A stretch of 64,000 nt of DNA from Marinobacter sp. F4216 (GCF_019931195.1 NZ_JAIOUO010000007.1:1-64000), one strand, 5' to 3'. Positions 7,539 through 16,200 are shown, numbered from the stretch's first letter. Made by a program: numbers and translations. Notes: generated by a model not told the origin, from the sequence alone.

Positions 7539-9458
7539 TCAGAATTGGTAGGTGACTTCCAGTTTCTGTTGCAGGCGCTGGGCCTGGCGGAAGGACTCCC
7601 TGAGAATCCGGCGGTCCAGTGGATTGAGGTCGTCCGGGTCAATGTAGTTTGACAGCTCTTCACCCTCTTTGAGCATTTCCTGGTGAGCCCGCATCCGGAT
7701 GGCCTGAATCAGGCTATAGGCTTCGCGCCAAGCATTGCCATCTTTCGCATCGAAAATGCCTTTTTTCACCAGCGCCGACATGCGCTCCAGTGTGTTGGCG
7801 GTTTCCACTCCGTTGGCCAGGGCAAATACCCGCACCGATTCAACGAACGGAGCCAGGCCTTGCCGTTTCAGGTCCAGGGCCCGGCGGTGGTCGCCGTCGG
7901 AAACGTAGCGGAAATGTCGGAACATGGTCAGTGGGGGCTTTCTTTGCAGGGCGTTGCCCGCGAGCATTTTTTGGAACAGGGCATTTTTGCGGATCCGGGT
8001 CAGGACCTTGTCGAGCAGAAGGCGAAGGGGCTCGGTGTCACCGTAGACGGCACGCATATCGAGAAAGATCGACGAATAAACAAGATTCTGGGGCGTGGAT
8101 GCATCAATGAACCGGATGAACCACTCGTCCCACTCGTCGCCGCTAAGGCACAGTTTCGGGTTGCTGGCCATAATGTTGCCCTTGCACAGTGTAAAGCCGC
8201 ACTCAGCCAGTTCTTCATTGACTGTGCGGGCAAAGGGCAGGAGTTTCTCCCGGACCTGATCCGCGGTCATGCCCTCCGGCGTCTGGAACAGAATGCCATT
8301 GTCCTGGTCGGTCAGCAGCGTCTGTTCCTGTCGGCCTTCGCTGCCAAACGTCAGCCAGGTGAAGGGGATGCCTGGATCGTTGCGCTTCAGGTTCAGCTCC
8401 AGAACCCGTCGAACGGTGACATCGTTCAGGGTGGTAATGATCTTTACGACCTGGCCTGAGTCGGCACCATGGGCGAGCATTGAATCCACCAGACGAGACA
8501 CATCCGATCTCAGGCTCACCAGGGTTCGCAGGTGGGTGGCGGTACCGATGGTCCGGGCGAGATGGACCAGGTCCACACGCTGCAGCGAAAACAGGTCGCG
8601 CTCAGAGACCACGCCAATCAGGTGCTCTTCCTCATCCACGACGCACAGGTGTGCAAAGTGGTGCTCGGCCATGAGCATAGCCGCTTCAAAGGCGTCAGCG
8701 TCCGACGTCAGGGAGCTGGGGTTGCGGGTCATCACCTGGCCAATGGGGGTATCAAGCGGGCTTTTTCCCTCGGCGACCATGGTGCGTAGATCCCGGAGTG
8801 TGAAGATGCCGGTGGGGTGGCGGTTGTCGTCGGTGATGATGATACTGCCGACGTTGTTGTCGTGCATGCGTGCGACTGCCTTGCTGACCGGCAGGTCGGG
8901 CGAGCACACAATGGGGTTGCGAAGCGCGTAGTTTTCGAGCGGTGTGTCCAGCGTATTGCTGGAGCCCATGGAGGCCATGGCCTTAGACTGAAGACGCTGG
9001 TTCACCTGATCCAGCAGGCTGCTCACGCCCCGCAGGCAAAAATCCCGGAACGGCTCGCTGTCAGAAAACAGGGTGACAAAGGCATCCTGCTCAATGCTCA
9101 GGCAAAAGGTATCCCCGGCGGCCCGGTGAAGGGTGCGGGTGGGGCGCTCGCCGATCAGTGCGGCCAGCGGAAAACATTCTCCCACGCTGATTTCGAAGGT
9201 GGTTTCCGTCCGGTCTTCTTTTTCCGACGGGCGCTCACCACAAATCCGGCCCTGCTTCACAACGTAAAAACGTTTTACCACGCCCTCCTCAGGGGTGATT
9301 ACCGGGTCCCCGTCGGCATAGAAGCGCAGAGTGGCGTGCTCGGCGAAATGAGCGAGGTGGGCATCATCCATGTTGGAAAAGGGCGCGTGTTCCCTGAGGA
9401 AAGTCATGATAGCCCGTGTGTTCTGTGGCCGGTTGCTGTCCTGGGGGGAGCCTGCCAT
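7539..9458 (-). CDS. cNMP-binding / CBS / DUF294 nucleotidyltransferase-like protein
   Basis: This 639-residue cytoplasmic protein has four modules: a cyclic-nucleotide-binding-like domain (~15-140), a pair of CBS domains (~175-300), a DUF294 GlnD-like nucleotidyltransferase domain with GSEGRQEQTLLTDQDNG (~375), and a DUF294 C-terminal domain. The GS followed by DxD is the metal/nucleotide signature of the nucleotidyltransferase fold, so activity is possible. By analogy to GlnD it may modify a partner or sense nucleotides. The partner is unknown. The gene heads a two-gene unit with the exonuclease. AAAAGGAAAAGGA precedes the start by about 6 bases. Confidence 0.88.
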   Translation of the reverse strand: MAGSPQDSNRPQNTRAIMTFLREHAPFSNMDDAHLAHFAEHATLRFYADGDPVITPEEGVVKRFYVVKQGRICGERPSEKEDRTETTFEISVGECFPLAALIGERPTRTLHRAAGDTFCLSIEQDAFVTLFSDSEPFRDFCLRGVSSLLDQVNQRLQSKAMASMGSSNTLDTPLENYALRNPIVCSPDLPVSKAVARMHDNNVGSIIITDDNRHPTGIFTLRDLRTMVAEGKSPLDTPIGQVMTRNPSSLTSDADAFEAAMLMAEHHFAHLCVVDEEEHLIGVVSERDLFSLQRVDLVHLARTIGTATHLRTLVSLRSDVSRLVDSMLAHGADSGQVVKIITTLNDVTVRRVLELNLKRNDPGIPFTWLTFGSEGRQEQTLLTDQDNGILFQTPEGMTADQVREKLLPFARTVNEELAECGFTLCKGNIMASNPKLCLSGDEWDEWFIRFIDASTPQNLVYSSIFLDMRAVYGDTEPLRLLLDKVLTRIRKNALFQKMLAGNALQRKPPLTMFRHFRYVSDGDHRRALDLKRQGLAPFVESVRVFALANGVETANTLERMSALVKKGIFDAKDGNAWREAYSLIQAIRMRAHQEMLKEGEELSNYIDPDDLNPLDRRILRESFRQAQRLQQKLEVTYQF

Positions 9459-9635
9459 GAAAAAGTCCTTTTCCTTTTTATTATCGGGTCTGCCGACCCA
9501 TAGTTTAGTTCACCGAGAGGGCGAAAATCGTTTCGATCTTGGTCGAAGTTCAGGGCTGTGTCTCCGCTGCTTTATGGCCGGCGGAGTGGATGGTAAAGTC
9601 ATTCGGTTGTTAACCATTAATTCAGTAGCATCGTC

Positions 9636-10217
9636 ATGACGACTAAAGAAGAACGTCTGAGCTTCCTGGAAGAGATGAAAGACGTTCGGCGTATCAAGAA
9701 GCCCAACCGGGCGGATATCAAAGCGCCGAAGGACCTGACGCCCGGGCATCTGGAGCGCCAGCGTGCGGCGACTGCCAGGCCCATTATTGACCGGAATCCA
9801 CTGACCTCCGATATGGTCGAGCCTCTCAAGGCTCATGATGTCCTGGAGTGGATGCGACCGGGGGTTCAGCACGGTGTCTTTCGTAAACTCAGGCTTGGGC
9901 AATACCCCATTGAAGCCCGGTTGGATCTGCATCGGATGACTGTGGAAGAGGCGCGCCGGGAAGTGTTCACGTTCATTGGAGACTGCGTTCGCTACGGATT
10001 GCGCTCGGTGATCATCCTGCATGGCAAGGGTGAACGGAATCCAGATGGCATTGCCCAGTTGAAGAGCTATCTGGCCACGTGGTTGCCGGAACTCAATGAT
10101 GTGCTGGCGTTTCACTCGGCTCAGAAACACCATGGCGGAACCGGAGCCGTGTATGTCATGGTGCGCAAAAGTGAACGGGATAAACAGAATAATCGTGAGC
10201 GTCACGGAAGCCGATAA
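9636..10217 (+). CDS. Smr-domain protein, SmrA/YdaL type
   Basis: This 193-residue stand-alone Smr-domain protein is related to the MutS2 C-terminal nuclease domain. An N-terminal charged linker (~1-85) leads into the Smr core with the conserved LDLHRMTVEEAR (around 92-103) and LHGKGER (around 129-135) motifs. Family members nick branched DNA or cleave RNA. It is transcribed divergently from the DUF294 gene across a 177-base gap. Its last seven codons and stop form part of an 18-bp perfect hairpin that probably terminates the transcript. No strong Shine-Dalgarno is visible before the ATG. Confidence 0.88.
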   Translation: MTTKEERLSFLEEMKDVRRIKKPNRADIKAPKDLTPGHLERQRAATARPIIDRNPLTSDMVEPLKAHDVLEWMRPGVQHGVFRKLRLGQYPIEARLDLHRMTVEEARREVFTFIGDCVRYGLRSVIILHGKGERNPDGIAQLKSYLATWLPELNDVLAFHSAQKHHGGTGAVYVMVRKSERDKQNNRERHGSR

Positions 10218-10237
10218 CAGGCTTCCGTGACGCTCAC
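10195..10237 (+). terminator. 18-bp perfect hairpin overlapping the end of the Smr gene
   Basis: Bases 10195-10212 and 10220-10237 are perfect reverse complements (GTGAGCGTCACGGAAGCC and its partner) around the loop GATAACA, which contains part of the stop codon. TTTT follows at 10238. The stem is unusually long for an intrinsic terminator, and half of it is coding sequence. Confidence 0.7.
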
Positions 10238-10299
10238 TTTTGATAAAAACGCCCTTGAAAGGGTGGCTAAAAAACGAATTACGCGAGTAGAGGTATCTT

Positions 10300-10494
10300 G
10301 TGAAGAAATTGATGTTGGTGATGGTGGCGATGGCTGCCCTGGCTGGTTGTAAAGACCGGGTTATCTGGAATGACAATGGCAAAATGAGTGGTGCAACCAG
10401 CGAAAATCGTGAGATCTGGAATACCAATGGCAAGATCAACAACGCGGACCGGAAAATCTGGGTGAATGCTGACGGCAAGGAAGTGGTCAAGTAA
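10300..10494 (+). CDS. Small lipoprotein with three R-x-I-W repeats
   Basis: This 64-residue predicted lipoprotein is not a family I can name. It starts at GTG with a signal peptide and lipobox LAGC, so Cys17 would be lipidated. The mature part is three near-repeats: RVIWNDNGK (20-28), REIWNTNGK (37-45) and RKIWVNADGK (51-60). Each has Arg, Ile-Trp and an Asn/Asp-Gly-Lys turn. It lies alone between the Smr terminator hairpin and the molybdenum hydroxylase operon. A short span, tryptophan-centred repeats and lipidation suggest an envelope-bound structural or binding peptide, but no function is assigned. Aromatic-turn repeats of this kind also occur in larger beta-repeat proteins. Confidence 0.75.
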   Translation: MKKLMLVMVAMAALAGCKDRVIWNDNGKMSGATSENREIWNTNGKINNADRKIWVNADGKEVVK

Positions 10495-10573
10495 CCGTTG
10501 GTTGATTCGAACCAGCCAACAATAATCGCCGCCCTGAAAGGCGGCGCGCAGAGAGCAGATGGAGCACAGGGAT

Positions 10574-11056
10574 ATGGCATTACGCCTGACGGTAAACGGC
10601 GAAGCGTGTTCGCTGGAGGTTGACGGAGATACCCCGCTTCTGTGGGTGGTTCGTGACGAACTGGGGTTGAAGGGCACCAAATTCGGCTGTGGTGCCGGGT
10701 TGTGCGGCGCCTGCACGGTGCATCTGAATGGTCAACCTGTCCGGTCCTGCTCCACGCCGGTTGAGATGGCAGCTGGCGCTGAAGTGACGACCATCGAAGG
10801 ACTGTCTGAAGGGGATCAGCTTCATGCGTTGCAGCAGGCCTGGATTGATCACAACGTGCCCCAGTGTGGTTATTGCCAGTCAGGACAGATCATGAGCGCG
10901 GCTCATCTGCTGGCTAACAACCCGACACCCTCCCGGGACGACATCGTGGCCGCGATGACCGGCAACCTGTGCCGGTGCGGAACCTATTCCCGGATCGTTG
11001 CGGCGGTCGAATCGGTCGCCGGTACCGCTGGTTCTGCGGAAAAGGAGGGCGCGTGA
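10574..11056 (+). CDS. 2Fe-2S subunit of a molybdenum hydroxylase (IorA-like)
   Basis: This ~160-residue electron-transfer subunit of the xanthine dehydrogenase/isoquinoline oxidoreductase family carries two iron-sulfur clusters. The plant-type cluster cysteines are in [14 protein letters not shown] (around 40-53) with CSTP later. The second cluster is in [10 protein letters not shown] (around 96-105) and NLCRCGTY (around 132-139). I place the start at ATG 10574 because GGAG lies 9 bases upstream; an in-frame ATG at 10559 has a poorer site. The stop lies one base before the start of the large subunit gene. No FAD subunit gene is nearby, as is usual for the two-subunit Ior-type enzymes. Confidence 0.93.
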   Translation: MALRLTVNGEACSLEVDGDTPLLWVVRDELGLKGTKFGCGAGLCGACTVHLNGQPVRSCSTPVEMAAGAEVTTIEGLSEGDQLHALQQAWIDHNVPQCGYCQSGQIMSAAHLLANNPTPSRDDIVAAMTGNLCRCGTYSRIVAAVESVAGTAGSAEKEGA

Positions 11057-11057
11057 C

Positions 11058-13265
11058 ATGACCTTGAGTCGACGCGATTTCCTGAAAGTCGGGGTTGGCA
11101 CTTCCGGTGGACTCATGTTGTCCATGAATCTGGTGGGTTGTGCTGCGGGCGTGAAGAAGGGGTACGAGCCGGAAACCGGAGAATGGACGCCGGACGCCTG
11201 GCTGGAGCTCACCACCGATGATCAGATCTTCTTCACGCTGGCTCGTGTGGAAATGGGGCAGGGCACCTACACTGGCCTGACTACCCTGGTTGCCGAGGAG
11301 CTGGAAGTGCCTCCTGAAGCCATCACCCCCCGGTTTGCGCCTGCCGCTCCCGAATACCGAAATCCCCTGTATAAACTGCAACTGACTGGCGGCAGTACCA
11401 GCCTGGCCACGAGCTGGGAGCCACTTCGAACCGCCGGTGCCTCAGCCCGGACCCTCCTGGTTCAGGCCGCTGCCCGGGTGTGGGAGGTGGATCCGGCCGA
11501 ATGCACGGCCCGCGATGGCGTTGTCGTGCACCCGAATGGCTCGAATTCGATTCGTTATGGCCGGCTGGTTGAGCTTGCCTCGAAAGAAGAGCTTCGTGAT
11601 GACGTGGCTCTGAAGCCCCGTAGCGAGTGGAAATACATTGGCCGTCAGAGAGGGCGCCTGGATGCCCGGGCCAAAGCGACTGGAACCGCTGAATACGGTA
11701 TCGATGTTGAGTTGCCGGACATGGTCTTCAGCGTGGTCACCCGATCGCCCCGATATGGCGGCCGGGTGGCTTCGTTCAACCGGCGCGATGTGCAGGCAAT
11801 GCCCGGCGTGATCGATGTGATTGAAATCGAGCGGGGCGTTGCCGTTGTGGCAGAAAGCTACTGGAAGGCCCGTAAAGCCCAGAATGAGCTGACCGTCGAG
11901 TGGGATTTCTCCGACGCGTTCTCGATGTCCACCGACCAGGTGTTCGACTCCTATCGCAAGGCCGCGGATGACGATGATGGGCGCTCCGAACGCAGTGAGG
12001 GCGATTTCGAGGAGGCTGCCGATGCGGCCTCACGCGCGGTGGAAGTGGAATACGAACAGCCTTACCTGGCTCATGCCACGCTGGAGCCCATGAATGCCAC
12101 GGCCTGGTATCAGGGTGGCAAAGCCGAGGTCTGGGCGCCGACCCAGGCACCGGACCTGGGGCAGATTGCCGTGGCACGGGTAACCGATCTGTCGCCTGAT
12201 GATGTGGTGATTCATACCACTTTTCTGGGCGGTGGATTTGGCCGTCGACTGACCCAGGATTTCATCGAAGAAGCGGCCGAGGTGTCCTACAAGACAGGGC
12301 GTCCGGTCAAGGTGATCTGGTCCCGGGAGGAAGACACCCGTCACGACCTGTATCGTCCGGCCATGCTGCATCGGATGAAAGCCTCGATATCTGAGGGCGC
12401 GATTACCGGATGGCACCACCAGATCGTGGGGCCTGAAATTCTCGCCTGGTACGTTCGCAACGCCGCGCCGGCCCAGTTCCCCTGGGCGCCCAAATTCATG
12501 TACGACACATTGGGGTCGGTCGGCGTCCTGTTTGAAGGTCTGGCGACACCCAAGGATGTGTCCGCCATCGAAGGCGCGGTTGAGTACCCCTACGCTGTGG
12601 ACAACATCGATATTCGTCACACGCTCACCGACCCGGGCTTGCCCGTGACCTGGTGGCGTTCGGTGGGCTATTCCCACAATGGCTTTGCCGTCGAAACCTT
12701 TATGGATGAACTGGCCCATGAGATGGGGAAAGATCCTTATCAGTTCCGACGGGACCTGCTGGCGGATGAGCCCCGGCATCTCGAGGTTCTTGATCGTGCC
12801 GCACAGCTGGCGGGCTGGAATAGCCCGGTTCCCGGAGGTCGGGCCCGGGGCATCGCCCTGTTCAAGAGTTTCGGAACCTACATTGCCCAGGTGGTGGAAG
12901 CCGGCATCGAAAATGGCGCGATTCGTGTCTACCGGGTGTCCGCAGCGGTTGACTGTGGCCAGGTGGTGAATCCGGATATTGTCAAAGACCAGATCGAAAG
13001 CGGTGTGCTGTTTGGTCTGACTGCTGCGCTCTACGGCGAGATCACTCTACAGCAGGGGGAAGTTCAGCAAAGTAATTTCCACGACTACCCCCTGATGCGC
13101 CAGTACGAGCGCCCTGAGGTCCAGGTGGATATAGTGGATAGCGAGGAAAACCCCACCGGTGTTGGTGAACCCGGGGTGCCGCCGGTAATTCCGGCGCTGG
13201 GTAATGCGCTGTTTGCCCTCACCGGTCAGCGCCAACGTCGCCTGCCGTTGAAGGCCGATGTCTGA
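11058..13265 (+). CDS. Tat-exported molybdopterin-binding subunit, IorB-like hydroxylase
   Basis: This 735-residue catalytic subunit of a molybdenum hydroxylase begins at ATG 11058, with AAAGGAGG 9 bases upstream. A twin-arginine signal SRRDFLKVG opens the protein. The segment ends in LVGC, which also fits a lipobox, so the enzyme may be a periplasm-facing lipoprotein. Molybdopterin-contact glycines appear in FLGGGFGRR (~395), and the late TGVGEPGVPPVIPALGNAL holds the expected catalytic Glu. Family members oxidise N-heterocycles or aldehydes, and the substrate here is unknown. It sits between its 2Fe-2S subunit and an XdhC-type maturation factor, overlapping the latter by 8 bases. Confidence 0.92.
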   Translation: MTLSRRDFLKVGVGTSGGLMLSMNLVGCAAGVKKGYEPETGEWTPDAWLELTTDDQIFFTLARVEMGQGTYTGLTTLVAEELEVPPEAITPRFAPAAPEYRNPLYKLQLTGGSTSLATSWEPLRTAGASARTLLVQAAARVWEVDPAECTARDGVVVHPNGSNSIRYGRLVELASKEELRDDVALKPRSEWKYIGRQRGRLDARAKATGTAEYGIDVELPDMVFSVVTRSPRYGGRVASFNRRDVQAMPGVIDVIEIERGVAVVAESYWKARKAQNELTVEWDFSDAFSMSTDQVFDSYRKAADDDDGRSERSEGDFEEAADAASRAVEVEYEQPYLAHATLEPMNATAWYQGGKAEVWAPTQAPDLGQIAVARVTDLSPDDVVIHTTFLGGGFGRRLTQDFIEEAAEVSYKTGRPVKVIWSREEDTRHDLYRPAMLHRMKASISEGAITGWHHQIVGPEILAWYVRNAAPAQFPWAPKFMYDTLGSVGVLFEGLATPKDVSAIEGAVEYPYAVDNIDIRHTLTDPGLPVTWWRSVGYSHNGFAVETFMDELAHEMGKDPYQFRRDLLADEPRHLEVLDRAAQLAGWNSPVPGGRARGIALFKSFGTYIAQVVEAGIENGAIRVYRVSAAVDCGQVVNPDIVKDQIESGVLFGLTAALYGEITLQQGEVQQSNFHDYPLMRQYERPEVQVDIVDSEENPTGVGEPGVPPVIPALGNALFALTGQRQRRLPLKADV

Positions 13266-14253
13266 CCTGACTATGGGCCGGTCCGTTTCGAGCGGCCGCC
13301 TCTCGGTGCTTCGGGATGTCCTTGGTTGGTTGGAACAGGGTGAGGGTGTGTGGCTGTGCACCATCGTCCAGACCTGGGGATCATCACCGCGGCCCGAGGG
13401 CTCATGGCTGGCCGTCAGCAGTTCCGGTATGTGGAGTGGCTCTGTTTCCGGCGGTTGCCTGGAAGAGGATTTGCTCAGGCGGGCAGCCGAAGGCGGCCTG
13501 CTAACACCCGAATTGATCGACTACGGCATAACGGAGAGCGATCAGCACCAGTTCCAGCTTCCCTGCGGTGGGCGCATCAGACTATTGGTGGAACCACTGG
13601 AAGGCGAGCGCTCAGCCGGGCATGTGGCTGCGTTGGTCGATGCCCTTGAGCAGCGCAGCCCCGTTTGTCGGCGGGTTTCAGTAGCCGGTGAGGTGGAGCT
13701 CGAGCAGGCCCCCTTCGGCGGACGATTCCACGTACATTTTGATGGCGCAGAGTTGCAGCACCTGTTGCAGCCCGAGTGTCGTTTGCTGTTTATCGGGGCT
13801 GGTGAAGTGGCCCGTTACGCCGCAGAATTCGCCAGCGCCGCCGATTTCGACGTGACTTTGTGCGAGCCGCGGGAGGCATTTGCCGCTGGCTGGAGTCACG
13901 CGAATATTCCCCTGGTTCGGCGATTGCCAGATGACCTGATTGCGGAGCGGTTCAGTGACGCATGGTCGGGCATTCTGGCGTTGGCGCACGATCCTCGGGT
14001 GGATGATATGGGCTTGTTGGCCGCACTCCAATCTGATGCCTTTTATGTCGGCGCCATGGGGTCGAAAAAAACATCGGCTGCGCGACGGGAGCGACTGGCT
14101 TCGCTGGGTGTGGATGAGGCATCGCTCCAGCGCCTGAAGGCGCCCATAGGTGTGAGCATCCCCAGCAAGACTCCCGCAGAGATTGCCATTTCCATCGTTG
14201 CCGACCTGATTGCCGAGCGGCATCGTTTGCGGCAAACCTCTCCAGCCCTATAA
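13258..14253 (+). CDS. XdhC/CoxI-family molybdenum cofactor maturation protein
   Basis: This 331-residue protein of the XdhC/CoxI family handles sulfuration and insertion of the molybdenum cofactor into xanthine dehydrogenase-type enzymes. The N-terminal domain has TWGSSPRPEGSWLAV and the SGGCLEEDL motif (~62-70). The C-terminal Rossmann-like domain begins near LLFIGAGEVARYAAEFA and contains FYVGAMGSKKTSAAR. Its start overlaps the end of the molybdenum subunit gene, which strongly links it to that enzyme. The mtnB gene starts 47 bases downstream. Confidence 0.92.
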   Translation: MSDLTMGRSVSSGRLSVLRDVLGWLEQGEGVWLCTIVQTWGSSPRPEGSWLAVSSSGMWSGSVSGGCLEEDLLRRAAEGGLLTPELIDYGITESDQHQFQLPCGGRIRLLVEPLEGERSAGHVAALVDALEQRSPVCRRVSVAGEVELEQAPFGGRFHVHFDGAELQHLLQPECRLLFIGAGEVARYAAEFASAADFDVTLCEPREAFAAGWSHANIPLVRRLPDDLIAERFSDAWSGILALAHDPRVDDMGLLAALQSDAFYVGAMGSKKTSAARRERLASLGVDEASLQRLKAPIGVSIPSKTPAEIAISIVADLIAERHRLRQTSPAL

Positions 14254-14300
14254 TGACGGGATTCAGCGTCCTCGGGCGCGCCTGATTCCAGGGAGATAAC

Positions 14301-14927
14301 GTGTTTGACGTAACCCGATATGCGAAAGCTGCGGATTCGATCATCGAGGCCGGACGTTTCCTGTATCAGCGCGGCTGGTCTCCTGCGACCAGCAGCAACT
14401 ATTCGGCGCGGCTGGACGAACAGCATATTGCCATCACCGTATCCGGCCGCCACAAAGGCGATCTGGGGTCCGGTGATGTCATGGTGGTGGATCTGGCGGG
14501 TAACCCCGTACAGAGCAGCAGTCGTTCTTCCGCGGAGACGCGTCTGCACACGGTGCTGTATGAGCTGTTTCCGGAGGTGGGTGCCGTTGTGCATACCCAT
14601 TCGGTGAAAGCCACGGTGCTGAGCCGGCTGGTTGCCGCCGGGCACTCTCTGATACTGGAAGGCTATGAATTGCAGAAGGCCTTTTCCGGTGTTGATACCC
14701 ATGAATCCACCCTGACCATTCCGGTCTTCAATAACAGTCAGGATATCGACGCGCTGGCGGAGAAGACCAAACAGTGGTTTGCCTCCCATCCCGGGCAGCC
14801 GGGATATCTGATCCGTGGCCACGGCCTCTACACCTGGGGAGAGACCATGGAGGATTGCCTGCGCCACGTGGAAGCGTTCGAATTTCTGTTCGAGTGTGAA
14901 CTTGAAGCCATGAGGGTTCGACCATGA
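14301..14927 (+). CDS. mtnB: Methylthioribulose-1-phosphate dehydratase
   Basis: This 208-residue class II aldolase-fold zinc enzyme dehydrates methylthioribulose-1-phosphate in the methionine salvage pathway. Metal ligands are expected in VHTHSVKATVLSR (around 97-109) and IRGHGLYTWG (around 170-179). The early RGWSPATSSNYSARL is typical of MtnB. It starts at GTG 14301, with GGGAG 6 bases upstream. The stop overlaps the mtnD start by 4 bases, so the three mtn genes form an operon. The isomerase gene mtnA and the MTA phosphorylase gene are not adjacent. Confidence 0.93.
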   Translation: MFDVTRYAKAADSIIEAGRFLYQRGWSPATSSNYSARLDEQHIAITVSGRHKGDLGSGDVMVVDLAGNPVQSSSRSSAETRLHTVLYELFPEVGAVVHTHSVKATVLSRLVAAGHSLILEGYELQKAFSGVDTHESTLTIPVFNNSQDIDALAEKTKQWFASHPGQPGYLIRGHGLYTWGETMEDCLRHVEAFEFLFECELEAMRVRP

Positions 14928-15481
14928 CAATCTTGAGCATTTTTGACTCCAGTCAGCCAGACGAGGCAAAGAAGGTGACCGACGATTCTTCAGAGATTCG
15001 GGCGTTGCTGGCGGAGCAGAGCGTACGTTTCGAGCAGTGGCCCACCAAAGACCTGCCAGACGATGCATCACAGGATGAGATTCTGGAGGCCTATCGAGAG
15101 GAGGTTGAATCCCTCAAGGCTGAATGCGGCTTCCAGACTGCGGATGTGGTGAACCTGAATCCGGATCACCCTCAAAAAGAGGCCTTCCGCCAGAAGTTCC
15201 TGGATGAGCACACCCACAGTGAAGACGAAGTTCGCTTCTTCGTACGTGGCCAGGGCCTGTTTTACCTGCATTTCGGCGATCAGGTGTTTTCCGTGCTGTG
15301 CGAAAAGAACGATCTGATCAGCGTGCCCGACGGCACTCGTCACTGGTTTGATATGGGCCCGGAACCCAGGTTTACCTGCATCCGCTTGTTCACTAATCCC
15401 GAGGGCTGGGTGGCGGACTTTACCGGCGACGATATCGCCAGTCGGTTGCCCCGCTACGAGGCCATGGTGGGAGGGGCGTAA
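14924..15481 (+). CDS. mtnD: Acireductone dioxygenase
   Basis: This 185-residue cupin dioxygenase converts acireductone to the 2-keto precursor of methionine (iron form) or to off-pathway products (nickel form). The metal ligands are visible as HTHSEDEVRFFV (two His and Glu, around 96-107) and the later His in DGTRHWFDMG. Length and motifs match the bacterial ARD family. Its start overlaps mtnB (ATGA), and its stop overlaps the mtnC start (TAATG). Confidence 0.95.
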   Translation: MTILSIFDSSQPDEAKKVTDDSSEIRALLAEQSVRFEQWPTKDLPDDASQDEILEAYREEVESLKAECGFQTADVVNLNPDHPQKEAFRQKFLDEHTHSEDEVRFFVRGQGLFYLHFGDQVFSVLCEKNDLISVPDGTRHWFDMGPEPRFTCIRLFTNPEGWVADFTGDDIASRLPRYEAMVGGA

Positions 15482-16173
15482 TGATCCGGGTGGTTCTTAC
15501 CGACATCGAGGGCACGACGAGTTCGATTTCTTTTGTCCATGACGTGCTGTTTCCCTACGCCAGCGAACATCTTCCGGGCTTTATTCGCGACAATTACGAG
15601 CGGCCCGATGTGGCCGAGCAACTGGATGCAGTGGCGAAGAGCACCGGTCAGGATCGCCAGGATGTGGATGGCCTGATTGAGACCCTGCTGACGTGGATTC
15701 GTGAGGATCGCAAGGAAACTCCGCTGAAAGCGTTGCAGGGCATGATTTGGGAATACGGCTATGACCGGGGGGAGCTGAAGGGGCACATTTATGAAGATGC
15801 CGCTCACCATCTGCGGCTCTGGCATGATCGGGGCTTGCGCCTGTTCGTATACTCCTCCGGTTCAGTGCAGGCCCAGAAACTGATCTTTGGTTACACTACC
15901 GCCGGTGATTTTACCCCGTTTTTCTCCGGTTATTTTGATACCCGAATCGGGGGCAAGAAAGACGCCGGCTCTTATCGCAACATCGTTGCTGAGCTTGGGG
16001 TGGAGCCCTCCACGGTGTTGTTCTTGTCGGATGTGGAGGCCGAGCTGGAGGCCGCCGAACAGGCCGGGCTGGAGACCGCCTGGCTGATACGGGAGGGCGA
16101 GGTGCCAGAAGACGCTGGCCGGTTTATCGCCCGCGATTTTTCGGAGGTGGAATCGTTGCTGCGCAAGCAGTGA
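15481..16173 (+). CDS. mtnC: Enolase-phosphatase E1
   Basis: This 230-residue HAD-superfamily enzyme performs both enolisation and dephosphorylation of diketo-methylthiopentyl phosphate to acireductone. HAD motif I is DIEGTTSSISFVHDVLFPYA at residues 6-25, with the nucleophile Asp6. SSGSVQAQK and LSDVEAELEAA correspond to motifs II and IV. It is the last mtn gene here. The DUF3080 gene follows after 27 bases and may share the transcript. Confidence 0.95.
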   Translation: MIRVVLTDIEGTTSSISFVHDVLFPYASEHLPGFIRDNYERPDVAEQLDAVAKSTGQDRQDVDGLIETLLTWIREDRKETPLKALQGMIWEYGYDRGELKGHIYEDAAHHLRLWHDRGLRLFVYSSGSVQAQKLIFGYTTAGDFTPFFSGYFDTRIGGKKDAGSYRNIVAELGVEPSTVLFLSDVEAELEAAEQAGLETAWLIREGEVPEDAGRFIARDFSEVESLLRKQ

Positions 16174-16200
16174 ATTCCGCCGGATTACCCGGAGGTACCC

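Noticed and set aside
11058..13265. Xanthine dehydrogenase proper
   Set aside because: The large subunit has a Tat signal and IorB-type motifs and there is no FAD subunit gene, unlike cytosolic xanthine dehydrogenase.
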